A DNA stretch of 64,000 nt from positions 62,001-126,000 of the forward strand of contig JBDTVS010000049.1 of the NCBI GenBank assembly GCA_040007095.1, written 5' to 3'. The position numbers were made by a program, and so were the translations under genes. Below are positions 50,734 to 59,503 of the stretch, piece after piece; positions within the stretch are counted from its first letter, which is position 1, and each line of letters opens with the position of its first letter. The stretch comes from JBDTVS01 sp040007095. GTDB taxonomy: Bacteria > Acidobacteriota > Vicinamibacteria > Vicinamibacterales > CAVVIG01. The notes under the pieces are model-generated. The model was not told the DNA's origin and searched no databases. It saw only the letters and a program-made list of their open reading frames with translations.

Positions 50734-53718
50734 ATGCGTTTTTTGAGGAGACTGCCGGCGTTGGTAGTCACCGTGGTAGTGGTATTGCTTCCCGTGGGCG
50801 CGTTTGCGCAGGCAGTGACCGGTGCGTCCATCGCGGGGACGGTGAAAGACACCACCGGCGCGGTGCTGCCCGGCGTCACGGTCGAGGCGTCGAGTTCGGC
50901 GTTGATCGAGAAGACGCGGTCGGTCGTGACCGACGCGTCCGGTCAGTACAAGATTGAGAATCTGCGGCCAGGGACGTACGTCGTGACGTTTTCGCTGGCC
51001 GGGTTCAGCACGGTCAAGCGCGACGGACTGGAACTGTCCGGGGCCTTTGTCGCATTGGTGAATGCCGACCTGAAGGTCGGGTCGGTCTCTGAGACGATTA
51101 CCGTCACCGGCGAAACGCCCATCGTGGACGTCCAGAGCGCTCAGCGGCAGCGCGTGTTCAGCCAGGAGGTCCTGGAGGCGATTCCGGCCGGCCGGAGTCA
51201 CATCAACGAGATCGTGCTCATCCCAGGGGTGCAGGCGTCCCAGCCGGGGCGAGGCGGCCTGGCCGACGTCGGCGGCACCAACAATCTTCAGAACACGACG
51301 TTTTCGATCCATGGCGGTAGGACGGGCGATACGCGCCTGCAACTCGATGGCGTACGGCTCGGCAACGTCCTGTCTCCCGGGGAATTTTCCAATTTCGTGC
51401 CCGATACAGGCGCGACCCAGGAAGTCGCGGTCGACTACGGCGCCATCTCGGCTGAATTGGCATTCGGCGGACTGCGCATCAATCTCGTTCCCAAGGAAGG
51501 CGGCAACAGCTTCAGAGGGGCGTTCTTCGGTACGGGCGTGAACGGTTGGTGGCAGAACGACAATCTGACGGCCGATTTGCAAACGCGCGGGCTGCCGGCT
51601 CCCAACAGAATGAAGCTGGCCTACGATGTCAATCCGTCGTTCGGCGGGCCGATCAAGAAGGATCGCCTGTGGTTCTTTGCGTCAGGACGGACGCAGACGA
51701 ACCAGAACTACGTGGCCGGGCTGTATGCCAATGCCAATGCCGGCGATCCGACCAAGTGGCTGTATGTCCCCGACCTGAGCAACCAGACATATTTCCAGAT
51801 TACGCAGAAGGGCATCAACGGTCGGGTCACCGGTCAAGCGAGTCAGAAAAACAAGCTCTCGCTCTATCTGGACAATCAGACCCGCGACTGGGACGACAGC
51901 CGGGCGGGCGTCTCGCAGGAGTCCACGGTCAACTATCGCTTCCCAAAACTTCGACTGGCACAGGTCGGTTGGACCTCGACGGTGTCGAGCCGGCTGCTGG
52001 TGGAAGTGCGGTATGCGAATCGTGGCGAAGACTTTGGCAACCGACCGGATTTGAGCGGTCCCTGGAGCACGTTGATCCCGGTACTGGAGCAGTCCACGAA
52101 CATGCAGTATCGGGGGAGAGGCGGCGACGGTGGCGTCAGCGGCACGATGGGCTTCACCCAGCAGACGATCCAGACCGCGGTGGGAACCGTGTCCTATGTG
52201 ACGGGCGCGCATTCCTTCAAGGCCGGGTTCAGCGACACCTGGGCGGCCGTGCAGGGCTCGACGATATCCAACGCGTCGAATCTGTACTATCGGTTCAACC
52301 TCGGCGTGCCCAACCAGATCACGATGTACGGCACACCGACCCAGAGTGCCAGCAATGTTGACGGTGAGTGGGGCTTGTTCGCGCAGGACCGTTGGACGCA
52401 CAAACAGCTGACCCTCAATGTGGGCATCCGTTTCGACTCGTTCAAGGGCAGTTATCCCGAGCAACACCTCGGGGCGGCCCCGCTTCAGCCCACCCGGGAT
52501 CTCACATTCCCGGCCGTGACCGGCATCTCGGTAAAAGACGTGACGCCACGCTTGGGCGCCTCGTACGATCTGTTCGGCAACGGCAAGACCGCGGTGAAAG
52601 TGGCCCTGGGGAAGTATGTGTTGGGGGTGAACAACATCGGCAACCCCGCGCTCATTGCCAACACCGCCACGCGGGCCTGGACCGACGCGAACGGAAACTT
52701 CTCGCCCGACTGTACGCTCCTGAACCTGCAGCAGCAGGACCTCCGCACGACCGGGGGTGATTTCTGCGGCGCTGTGGCGCCCGCCAATTTCGGTCAGGCG
52801 ACTTCAGCGAGTCTGTTCGACAACGACACCCGCTTCGGGTTCGGCAATCGCGCGTACAACTGGGAATTCTCCGGCACCATCCAGCACCAGCTGGCGCCGA
52901 GAGTCGGCGTCGAGTTCGGCTATTTCCGGCGAATCTTCGGCAATTTCCAGGTGCTGAACCAGAACCTCGCCGTCAAGAAGACGGACTTCACGCAGTTCAG
53001 CATCACGGCGCCGCTCGATCCGCGGCTGCCCGGCGGCGGCGGGTACACGATTAGCGGTCTCTACGACGTGAATCCTCCCGGCAACCTCGTCACCACCAAC
53101 GCCACCCTGGCCGCCACGCTCGGCGAGCAGATCGAGCACTGGAACGGCGTCGACCTCAGTATCAACGCCAGGTTGCAGCACGGCATCCTGATCCAGGGTG
53201 GGTTGAGCACCGGCCGGACTTCCACGGACAGCTGTGCCATCGTCGCGGCTGCCCCCGAGACCAACCCGCTTGGCGCGCCGTATTGTCACGTCGATACGAA
53301 CCTGATGGGACAGACACAGGTCAAGGTGCTGGGGACGTACATGGTTCCCAAAGTGAAGGTCAACTTCGCGGCGACGTTCCAGAGCGTGCCGGGGCCGCAA
53401 ATCTCGGCGACGTATACGGCCCTCAACGCAGTCGTTCAGCCCTCGCTCGGGCGTGCCCTGTCGAACAGCAAGCCGAGCGTGAACGTGAACCTCGTGCCGC
53501 CGGGGACGATGTACGGCGAGCGGGCCAATCAGCTCGACATGCGGTTCTCGAAGTCCTTCAGCTTCGGGCCGCGCCGGGCGGGCATCAACCTCGACATGTA
53601 CAACACGCTGAACGCAAGCCCGGTCATCCAGGAGCAGGCGGCGTTCGCCTTTTGGCGGGTGCCGCAGCGCATCATGGATGGCCGTCTTTACAAGGTCAGC
53701 GTGCAGGTCGACTTCTAA
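50734..53718 (+). CDS. TonB-dependent receptor, Oar-like with carboxypeptidase-regulatory domain
   Basis: A 994-residue outer-membrane receptor. The ATG at 50734 has GAGGAG 6 bases upstream; an earlier in-frame start at 50680 has no signal. The signal peptide ends VGAFAQA. A carboxypeptidase-regulatory-like domain follows (about residues 28-115: GASIAGTVKDTTGAVLPGVTV ... SVSETITVTGE), then the plug domain (VFSQEVLEAIPAGRSHINEIV) and a 22-strand-type beta-barrel ending in YKVSVQVDF with terminal Phe. This matches the Oar/SusC-like receptors abundant in Acidobacteria. The ligand is unknown; there is no neighbouring SusD. It has its own promoter and is followed by strong terminator hairpins. Confidence 0.94.
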   Translation: MRFLRRLPALVVTVVVVLLPVGAFAQAVTGASIAGTVKDTTGAVLPGVTVEASSSALIEKTRSVVTDASGQYKIENLRPGTYVVTFSLAGFSTVKRDGLELSGAFVALVNADLKVGSVSETITVTGETPIVDVQSAQRQRVFSQEVLEAIPAGRSHINEIVLIPGVQASQPGRGGLADVGGTNNLQNTTFSIHGGRTGDTRLQLDGVRLGNVLSPGEFSNFVPDTGATQEVAVDYGAISAELAFGGLRINLVPKEGGNSFRGAFFGTGVNGWWQNDNLTADLQTRGLPAPNRMKLAYDVNPSFGGPIKKDRLWFFASGRTQTNQNYVAGLYANANAGDPTKWLYVPDLSNQTYFQITQKGINGRVTGQASQKNKLSLYLDNQTRDWDDSRAGVSQESTVNYRFPKLRLAQVGWTSTVSSRLLVEVRYANRGEDFGNRPDLSGPWSTLIPVLEQSTNMQYRGRGGDGGVSGTMGFTQQTIQTAVGTVSYVTGAHSFKAGFSDTWAAVQGSTISNASNLYYRFNLGVPNQITMYGTPTQSASNVDGEWGLFAQDRWTHKQLTLNVGIRFDSFKGSYPEQHLGAAPLQPTRDLTFPAVTGISVKDVTPRLGASYDLFGNGKTAVKVALGKYVLGVNNIGNPALIANTATRAWTDANGNFSPDCTLLNLQQQDLRTTGGDFCGAVAPANFGQATSASLFDNDTRFGFGNRAYNWEFSGTIQHQLAPRVGVEFGYFRRIFGNFQVLNQNLAVKKTDFTQFSITAPLDPRLPGGGGYTISGLYDVNPPGNLVTTNATLAATLGEQIEHWNGVDLSINARLQHGILIQGGLSTGRTSTDSCAIVAAAPETNPLGAPYCHVDTNLMGQTQVKVLGTYMVPKVKVNFAATFQSVPGPQISATYTALNAVVQPSLGRALSNSKPSVNVNLVPPGTMYGERANQLDMRFSKSFSFGPRRAGINLDMYNTLNASPVIQEQAAFAFWRVPQRIMDGRLYKVSVQVDF

Positions 53719-53751
53719 GCGGGCCTCCGGCCCCGAAGGGCCCCAGCCCGC
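53719..53751 (+). terminator. GC-rich hairpin after the TonB-dependent receptor
   Basis: Directly after the stop, GCGGGC pairs with GCCCGC, with an inner GGCCC/GGGCC stem. Only mixed bases follow rather than a T-run, so it may be a pause or mRNA-stabilising hairpin before the terminator at 53775. Confidence 0.5.
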
Positions 53752-53774
53752 TATTGTGTCGTTTCTGTGGACGT

Positions 53775-53812
53775 GAGGCCCGCTCTCCCGCGAGAACGGG
53801 CCTCATGTTTTT
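53775..53812 (+). terminator. Rho-independent terminator after the TonB-dependent receptor
   Basis: GAGGCCCG pairs with CGGGCCTC (8-base stem, 14-base loop), followed by ATG and five T. It separates the receptor gene from the cytochrome gene. Confidence 0.82.
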
Positions 53813-53834
53813 CCGCGGCCGTGGAGTTTCGGTA

Positions 53835-54323
53835 GTGAATGTGAAGCCACTGAGGATTGCGACGCTGACCGCCAGCCTCGGCGTCGCAGCCTCGATGCAC
53901 GCGCGCGGCGCCGCGGGTCGCGAGCCTGGTGTCGCGGCACAGGCGCCGACTGTTCGTCGCTCGGTCTGGGACGGCGTCTACACCGACGCGCAGGCGAAGC
54001 GGGGCAAGGACGCGTACGACTATTCGTGCGCCGCGTGCCACGCGCCGGATCTTGAAGGCGACCCTGGCCGCGATGTGCCCGCACTGTATGGGGAAGACTT
54101 CGTCGGCGCATGGAACAAGCATACGGTCAAAGATCTCGTCGACCTCGCCAGAAAGGCGATGCCGAAGGACAGCCCTGGAAGCCTTCGCGCTGAAACGTAC
54201 GTCGATATCGTGACGTATTTGCTTCAGGCGAACGAGTTTCCGTCGGGCGAGCAGGAATTGTCCGCTGATGCAACCGCGCTCGAACGGGTCGGCATCGACA
54301 AGGTGCCCCCAGCCAAGAAATAG
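53835..54323 (+). CDS. Exported c-type cytochrome (162 aa)
   Basis: A small exported protein with one haem-binding CAACH motif (Cys65-His69) typical of monohaem cytochrome c. The GTG at 53835 has GGAG 8 bases upstream. The N-terminal 30 residues look like a signal (IATLTASLGVAASM). A likely axial methionine lies in RKAMPKDSPGSL. The family is cytochrome_CBB3-like or the dehydrogenase-linked type. It is probably an electron carrier; it lies between a receptor and the DUF1592 haem protein, which is suggestive of a shared redox role but is not proof. Confidence 0.82.
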   Translation: MNVKPLRIATLTASLGVAASMHARGAAGREPGVAAQAPTVRRSVWDGVYTDAQAKRGKDAYDYSCAACHAPDLEGDPGRDVPALYGEDFVGAWNKHTVKDLVDLARKAMPKDSPGSLRAETYVDIVTYLLQANEFPSGEQELSADATALERVGIDKVPPAKK

Positions 54324-54380
54324 GGCTCGGAAATAGAGCCGGGAAATGAATCGGATGTCCATCCCTGTGGAGAAGCACAG

Positions 54381-55304
54381 ATGCTGAAACGCGACAACGA
54401 GCTGACCGAGAGCTGTCAGCCGCGGCGTAGATCGCCGAGAATTCTCTGGGCATCGTTGAACGGCCTCCGCAGGCTGATGGTCGAGCGTCTCGGCTGGCGA
54501 AGCCCCAAGGCCCGGCGTTCGATTGGCGCGGTGCTCATCGGCGCCGCAGCCGTCATGCCGGTCCACGCGCAGTCTGGACGTGGCGGCGGGCCCGATCTGA
54601 CGGCACAGGATCGGGTCGAGATTCAGGATCTCGTCACTCGCTACGCACGCGCCTTGGCGGGTTGCGCAGCCGAGGAGTACGCCGATCTGTTCGCGCCTGG
54701 CGGCGGATACTTTTTCAGCAGCATCCGCGGCGAGGTTGGGACTCGTGAACGCTTGATCGGGCTCGTCAAGAGCGAACGTCAGTGCAACCCGACCGCCAAT
54801 GCGAATCCCAACGCGAATGCCAACGCCGCGGGCCGTGGCGGGCCAGCCAACGCCGCACCCGCGGCGCGCGCGGCGGGTGGAGCAACGGGTGGACCGGTGG
54901 TCACGCTCGAGTCGACGCCTGAAGGGATCAAGGGCATCGCGTTGTTGGGGAACGCCGGCGGCTACGAGGATACCTACGTCAAGACGCCCAACGGGTGGCG
55001 CTTCAAGGCCCGCAGCGTGATTACCGGGCAGGAGGCGGCGGCCAAGCTCACGGCACAGGATTTCGCCGAGATTCGGCGGCTGGCTGGGAACGATCGCGGC
55101 GAATTCGATGATGTGTATGTCGACACGCCGAACGGCAAGCGCTTCCGGTCTTCGGGCGTGGCGTTTGCTCTCGTCCCGGACGGCGTCAAGGGCACCGCGT
55201 ACCTTCGCAACGACGGCGGTCGCTATGACGACGTCTACGTCAAAACCGCGAACGGCTGGCGCTTCAAGTCACGGGTCTACGTGCCGCCCGCGGAACCCAA
55301 GTGA
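54381..55304 (+). CDS. SnoaL-like exported protein with NANP-type low-complexity linker
   Basis: A protein of up to 307 residues. The ATG at 54381 has GGAG 8 bases upstream, but the signal-like stretch (IGAVLIGAAAVMPVHAQ) ends only near residue 64; an ATG at 54477 would give a normal signal. After it come helices of a SnoaL/NTF2-like fold (DRVEIQDLVTRYARALA, EYADLFAPGGGYFFSS). This is split by an Asn/Ala-rich linker (TANANPNANANAAG) and a Pro/Ala-rich part. Three related units follow: YVKTPNGWRFKAR, YVDTPNGKRFRSS and YVKTANGWRFKSR. The fold often holds small hydrophobic ligands. The role is unknown. Confidence 0.78.
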   Translation: MLKRDNELTESCQPRRRSPRILWASLNGLRRLMVERLGWRSPKARRSIGAVLIGAAAVMPVHAQSGRGGGPDLTAQDRVEIQDLVTRYARALAGCAAEEYADLFAPGGGYFFSSIRGEVGTRERLIGLVKSERQCNPTANANPNANANAAGRGGPANAAPAARAAGGATGGPVVTLESTPEGIKGIALLGNAGGYEDTYVKTPNGWRFKARSVITGQEAAAKLTAQDFAEIRRLAGNDRGEFDDVYVDTPNGKRFRSSGVAFALVPDGVKGTAYLRNDGGRYDDVYVKTANGWRFKSRVYVPPAEPK

Positions 55305-55332
55305 CGATGGGGTCGAGAGGGCGGTTTCCTCT

Positions 55333-55361
55333 TTGATATCACCGGCAAAGTGTAGTAAAAA
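55333..55361 (+). promoter_or_regulatory. Candidate sigma-70 promoter for the DUF1592 gene
   Basis: TTGATA (55333-55338) and TAAAAA (55356-55361) are spaced 17 bases apart, ending about 29 bases before the ATG at 55391. Both boxes deviate from consensus. Confidence 0.35.
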
Positions 55362-55390
55362 GGTGACGCTGGCATGGGTGTAGCGCAACG

Positions 55391-57886
55391 ATGAAGCGAA
55401 CGGTTTTCCTGGTCGCGACCGTGTTGTGGGTGGTCTCTTTCGGTTTCACGGTCCTGCGCGCCAAGAATCCCCAGACAGGCACTCCCACCGTTTCCTCCGA
55501 CCCCCAATACGCAGCCGTCGTCAAGCAGTACTGCGTCACCTGCCACAACGATCGCCTCAAGACCGCGGACCTGAGCCTCGAGAAGCTGGACGTCGCGGAC
55601 GTGGCGGCCGCGGGCGAGACGTGGGAGAAGGTGATCCGGAAGCTTCGCCGCGGTGCGATGCCGCCCGCAGGCGCCCGGCGACCGGCTCAGACGACATACG
55701 AAGGCTTGACCGCGTTCCTCGAGACGGCGCTCGATCGCGCGGCGGTTTCGCACCCGAATCCCGGCCGTCCCCTGCCGCACCGTCTCAACCGCGCCGAGTA
55801 CGCCAATGCGGTCAGGGACCTTCTGACGCTCGACGTCGGTGACGTGGCGGCGTTGCTGCCGGCCGACGATTCGGCGTACGGCTTCGACAATATCGCGGAG
55901 GCGCTGGGGGCATCCTCGGTGCTTCTTGAACGCTATGTGACCGCCGCCGGCAGAATCAGCGCGCTCGCGGTCGGAGATCCGGATGTCGCGCCCGGATCGG
56001 AGACTTTCGTGCTGCGGCAGGACTACTCACAGGACCAGCACGTCGAGGGCCAGCCGTTTGGAACCGTCGGCGGCGTGCTGGCACAGTACACGTTTCCGCT
56101 CGACGCTGAATACGAGTTGTCCGCGAGCCTGATGCGAACCAACGTCGATGCGACGCGCGGCGTCGAGGATCCGCGGCAAGTCGAGTTCACCGTGGACGGC
56201 GAGCGCGTGTTCCTCGCGGCGATCGGCGGAAGCACCGTAGGACTTCCGGGGCAGGATACCGAGGCGAATCGGCCGAAACTGTCGCGGTCGGATGCGATTG
56301 ATGCGCAGTTGAGGGTACGGGTCAAGGTGAAGGCCGGGCCGCGCGCGGTGGGGGTCGACTTCCTGCAGCGTTCGCTCGGGGAAAACACGCGGAAGCTTCA
56401 GCCGTTCCGCAGCTCGCTCGACTCGTACGACGCGAGCGGGATGCCGCACATTCGCACCCTGAGCATTACCGGTCCGTTCAATGCGACCGGACCGGGCGAC
56501 ACGCCCAGCCGCCGGCGGATTTTTGTGTGTCGGCCAACCTCTGCCGGGGCCGGGCAGACGCCGACAGGGCAACAGCGGGCGGCAGGATCCGCAGTCAAGA
56601 CGGAGGAGGCGTGCGCCACCGAGATCCTCTCGACCCTGGCGCGGCGTGCCTATCGTCAGCCGGCGACGGAAGCGGACCTGCAACGTCTCCTCGAGTTCTA
56701 TCGGGCGGGGCGGCGCGACGGCACCTTCGAGACCGGCATCCAGCGGGCACTGCAGCGGATCCTCGCGAGTCCGAAGTTCGTCATTCGCGTGGAGCGCGAG
56801 CCGCCGGACGTGGCGCCGGGCGCGGCGTACGCGGTGAGCGACTACGAGTTGGCGTCGCGGCTATCGTTCTTTCTCTGGAGCAGCATCCCGGACGAGGAGT
56901 TGCTGAACCTGGCGGCGCAGGGACGATTGAAGACGCCGGCGGTCCTCGATCGGCAAGTGCGACGGATGCTGGCCGACGACCGCGCCGAGGCGTTGATCAC
57001 CAACTTCGCCGGTCAGTGGCTCCAGTTGAGGAACCTGCGCAACTCGGTGCCGAACGAGGATCTGTTTCCGGCCTTCGACGACAACTTGCGGCAGGCGTTT
57101 CAACACGAGACGGAGCTGTTCTTCGGCAGCATCATGCGGGAGGACCACAACGTTCTCGATCTGCTGACGGCCAACTACACCTTTGTGAACGAGCGATTGG
57201 CGAAGCACTACAAGATTCCCAATGTCTACGGCAGCCGCTTCCGGCGCGTGATGGTCACCGACGAGGCCCGGCGGGGTTTATTCGGTCAGGGCAGCATTCT
57301 GACCTCGACGTCGAACGCGAATCGGACCTCGCCGACCGTGCGCGGCAAATGGATTCTCGCGAACCTGATCGGCATGCCGCCGTCGCCGCCGCCGCCCAAC
57401 GTACCGCCGCTCAAGGAGAGCGCCGAGGGCTCGACGCCGGTCAACATCCGCGCGCAGATGGAGGCGCACCGCGCCAACCCGGTGTGCGCGAGTTGCCACC
57501 AGTTGATGGACCCACTGGGCTTCGCGCTCGAGAATTTTGACGCAGTCGGGACCTGGCGCGCGCGCGACAACGGCAGTCCGATCGATTCGTCGGGCCGGTT
57601 TCTCGACGGTGCGATGCTGAATGGCGTATCGGGGTTGCGGGACGCCCTGGTGTCGCGGCCGGATATTTTCGTGGGCACGCTCACGGAGAAGCTGCTGACC
57701 TACGCGCTGGGGCGCGGGCTCGATCACCACGACATGCCGGCCGTGCGAAAGATTGTTCGCGAGTCGGCGAACGATGACTACCGTTTTTCTTCGCTGGTGC
57801 TGGGAATCGTCTCGAGCACGCCGTTTCAGCAGCGGCTCAAGGGAACGGACGTTGCCCGAGAACTGAGAACGGCGAAGTCCTTCTGA
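55391..57886 (+). CDS. DUF1592/DUF1588/DUF1585-type haem protein (planctomycete cytochrome C-like)
   Basis: An 831-residue exported protein. The signal is followed by a first CxxCH haem site (CVTCH, Cys48-His52), a DUF1587-type segment (HRLNRAEYANAVRDLL), a central carbohydrate-binding-like beta domain (about 215-330: VEFTVDGERVFL...), the DUF1592/DUF1588 regions (ASRLSFFLWSSIPDEELL; RRGLFGQGSILTSTSNANRTSPTVRGKW) and a second haem site (CASCH, 699-703) followed by DUF1585 (LTEKLLTYALGRGL). These proteins are common in Planctomycetes, Verrucomicrobia and Acidobacteria, always beside DUF1552 proteins, with unknown substrates. The DUF1552 partner follows 42 bases on. Confidence 0.9.
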   Translation: MKRTVFLVATVLWVVSFGFTVLRAKNPQTGTPTVSSDPQYAAVVKQYCVTCHNDRLKTADLSLEKLDVADVAAAGETWEKVIRKLRRGAMPPAGARRPAQTTYEGLTAFLETALDRAAVSHPNPGRPLPHRLNRAEYANAVRDLLTLDVGDVAALLPADDSAYGFDNIAEALGASSVLLERYVTAAGRISALAVGDPDVAPGSETFVLRQDYSQDQHVEGQPFGTVGGVLAQYTFPLDAEYELSASLMRTNVDATRGVEDPRQVEFTVDGERVFLAAIGGSTVGLPGQDTEANRPKLSRSDAIDAQLRVRVKVKAGPRAVGVDFLQRSLGENTRKLQPFRSSLDSYDASGMPHIRTLSITGPFNATGPGDTPSRRRIFVCRPTSAGAGQTPTGQQRAAGSAVKTEEACATEILSTLARRAYRQPATEADLQRLLEFYRAGRRDGTFETGIQRALQRILASPKFVIRVEREPPDVAPGAAYAVSDYELASRLSFFLWSSIPDEELLNLAAQGRLKTPAVLDRQVRRMLADDRAEALITNFAGQWLQLRNLRNSVPNEDLFPAFDDNLRQAFQHETELFFGSIMREDHNVLDLLTANYTFVNERLAKHYKIPNVYGSRFRRVMVTDEARRGLFGQGSILTSTSNANRTSPTVRGKWILANLIGMPPSPPPPNVPPLKESAEGSTPVNIRAQMEAHRANPVCASCHQLMDPLGFALENFDAVGTWRARDNGSPIDSSGRFLDGAMLNGVSGLRDALVSRPDIFVGTLTEKLLTYALGRGLDHHDMPAVRKIVRESANDDYRFSSLVLGIVSSTPFQQRLKGTDVARELRTAKSF

Positions 57887-57928
57887 GTTTTCAGTTCTAA
57901 CGTTTCAGTTTTTATTGGAGTTACCGGG

Positions 57929-59245
57929 ATGTTCATCTCCAAACAGTCATTGCCCCGTCGGACGTTCCTGCGCGGCATGGGCGCGACCGTCGCCTTACCG
58001 CTTCTCGAGGCGATGGTGCCGGCCATGACGGCCACGGCCAAGACCGCGGCAAACCCGCACATGCGCTTCGGCGGTGTCTACATCCCGCACGGGGCGATCA
58101 TGGACCAGTACCGGCCGGCGGCCGAGGGCGCCGGCTTCGAGTTCACGCCCATTCTCAAGCCGCTCGAGCCGTTCAAGGATTCCCTGATCGTGGTCAGCAA
58201 CCTCGACCGACCCGGCGACGACGACAGCCACGCCACCGCATCGTCGGCGTGGCTGAGCGGCGCGATCGCGAAGAAGACCGAAGGGCAGGACTTCCACCTG
58301 GGGACGACGATCGACCAGGTGATTGCCAAGAAAATCGGACAAGACACGCCGTTTCCGTCTCTCGAGGTGGCCACCGAGGATTTCGCGGGCTACGTCGGAG
58401 GATGCAGCCCGGCGTATGCCTGCGCCTACATGAACACTATTTCATGGGCATCACCGACCTCGCCCGTGCCCATGGAGATCAACCCGCGCGTCGTGTTCGA
58501 GCGCCTGTTCGGCCGACCTGGAACGGGCGCCCAGCGAGCAGCGCACCTGCGGCAGGACGCCAGCGTCCTCGATTCGATCAAGGCCGACCTCGACGACCTC
58601 GAGCGCAACGTCGGGGCGAACGACCGCGTTCGCCTGGGCGAGTACCTCGACAATATTCGCGAGATCGAGCGGCGCATTCAACGCACGGAGACGCGAAACA
58701 CCACCCAGGTCACCGAGCTCGACGCGCCGATTGGCGTGCCCCAGAATTACGGAGAGCACTGCGGCGTCTTGTTCGACCTGCTGGCGGTCGCCTACCAGGC
58801 GGATCTGACGCGAGTGGCCACGTTCATGATGGCTCGCGAGGCCAGCATGAAAACCTATCCCGACATCGGCATCACCACGCCGCACCACACGATCTCGCAC
58901 CACGGCGGCAAGCCCGACGTCATCAAGAGCCACGCCACGCTCAACACCTATCACGTGTCGCTCTTTGCCAAGTTCGTCGAAAAGCTGCGCAACACACCTG
59001 ATGGCGACGGCTCGCTGCTCGATCACTCGCTGCTGTTCTACGGCAGCGGCATGAGCAACGCCAACGTGCACGGTCCCTATCCGCTGCCGCTCGTCGCGGT
59101 CGGCGGCGGCGTCGGCAAAGGACACCGGCACATCGTGGCTCGGGAGCACACACCGCTCGGCAACCTGTGGGTCACCGTGGCGGAGATGTACGGCTGCGAC
59201 GGCCAGAGCTTCGGCGAGAGCACGGGACGAGTCCAGATCACCTGA
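57929..59245 (+). CDS. Tat-exported DUF1552 protein
   Basis: A 438-residue protein with a twin-arginine signal (PRRTFLRGMGATVALPLLEAM), so it is folded before export. The mature part has the DUF1552 pattern: GGVYIPHGAIMDQYRPA, VVSNLDRPGDDDSHATASSAWLSG, and a late GSGMSNANVHGPYPLPLVAVGGG. The fold is alkaline-phosphatase/sulfatase-like by family, but no clear catalytic nucleophile is visible to me. It is paired with the upstream DUF1592 haem protein, as in many related genomes. The reaction is unknown; it may oxidise or modify a molecule in the periplasm. Confidence 0.9.
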   Translation: MFISKQSLPRRTFLRGMGATVALPLLEAMVPAMTATAKTAANPHMRFGGVYIPHGAIMDQYRPAAEGAGFEFTPILKPLEPFKDSLIVVSNLDRPGDDDSHATASSAWLSGAIAKKTEGQDFHLGTTIDQVIAKKIGQDTPFPSLEVATEDFAGYVGGCSPAYACAYMNTISWASPTSPVPMEINPRVVFERLFGRPGTGAQRAAHLRQDASVLDSIKADLDDLERNVGANDRVRLGEYLDNIREIERRIQRTETRNTTQVTELDAPIGVPQNYGEHCGVLFDLLAVAYQADLTRVATFMMAREASMKTYPDIGITTPHHTISHHGGKPDVIKSHATLNTYHVSLFAKFVEKLRNTPDGDGSLLDHSLLFYGSGMSNANVHGPYPLPLVAVGGGVGKGHRHIVAREHTPLGNLWVTVAEMYGCDGQSFGESTGRVQIT

Positions 59246-59313
59246 GGGCGGGTCGCGGTCCTGGCTGGTGGCTGATGCTCGATCGCCCATCGGCTGGAGC
59301 ACTTTTCGCCTGT

Positions 59314-59366
59314 CGTAGTGTCCGCCTTCAGCGGACTATCACGGTCGGCTAAAGCCGGACACTACG
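59314..59366. repeat. REP-like palindromic element
   Basis: The outer arms CGTAGTGTCCG (59314-59324) and CGGACACTACG (59356-59366) are perfectly complementary. Two smaller hairpins lie between them (CCGCCTTCAGCGG and CGGCTAAAGCCG). It is in the gap between the DUF1552 and ankyrin genes. The shape matches dispersed REP-type palindromes; I found no second copy in this window. Confidence 0.75.
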
Positions 59367-59503
59367 CACAAAGCGCTCCAAAGTGTCGTCGTTGAGAGGC
59401 ACGAATGACGGCTCACCAGTGGCGATTGGCGCCTCCAGTTCACGGCGTGGTCGGAATGAATCGTTCCCTTCTTCGATCGTTCATTGTTTGCTGACCTGAG
59501 TTC

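Noticed and set aside
54792..54830. Asn-Ala-Pro tract as a tandem repeat or CRISPR-like array
   Set aside because: It is short, in frame, protein-coding and has no regular repeat-spacer structure.
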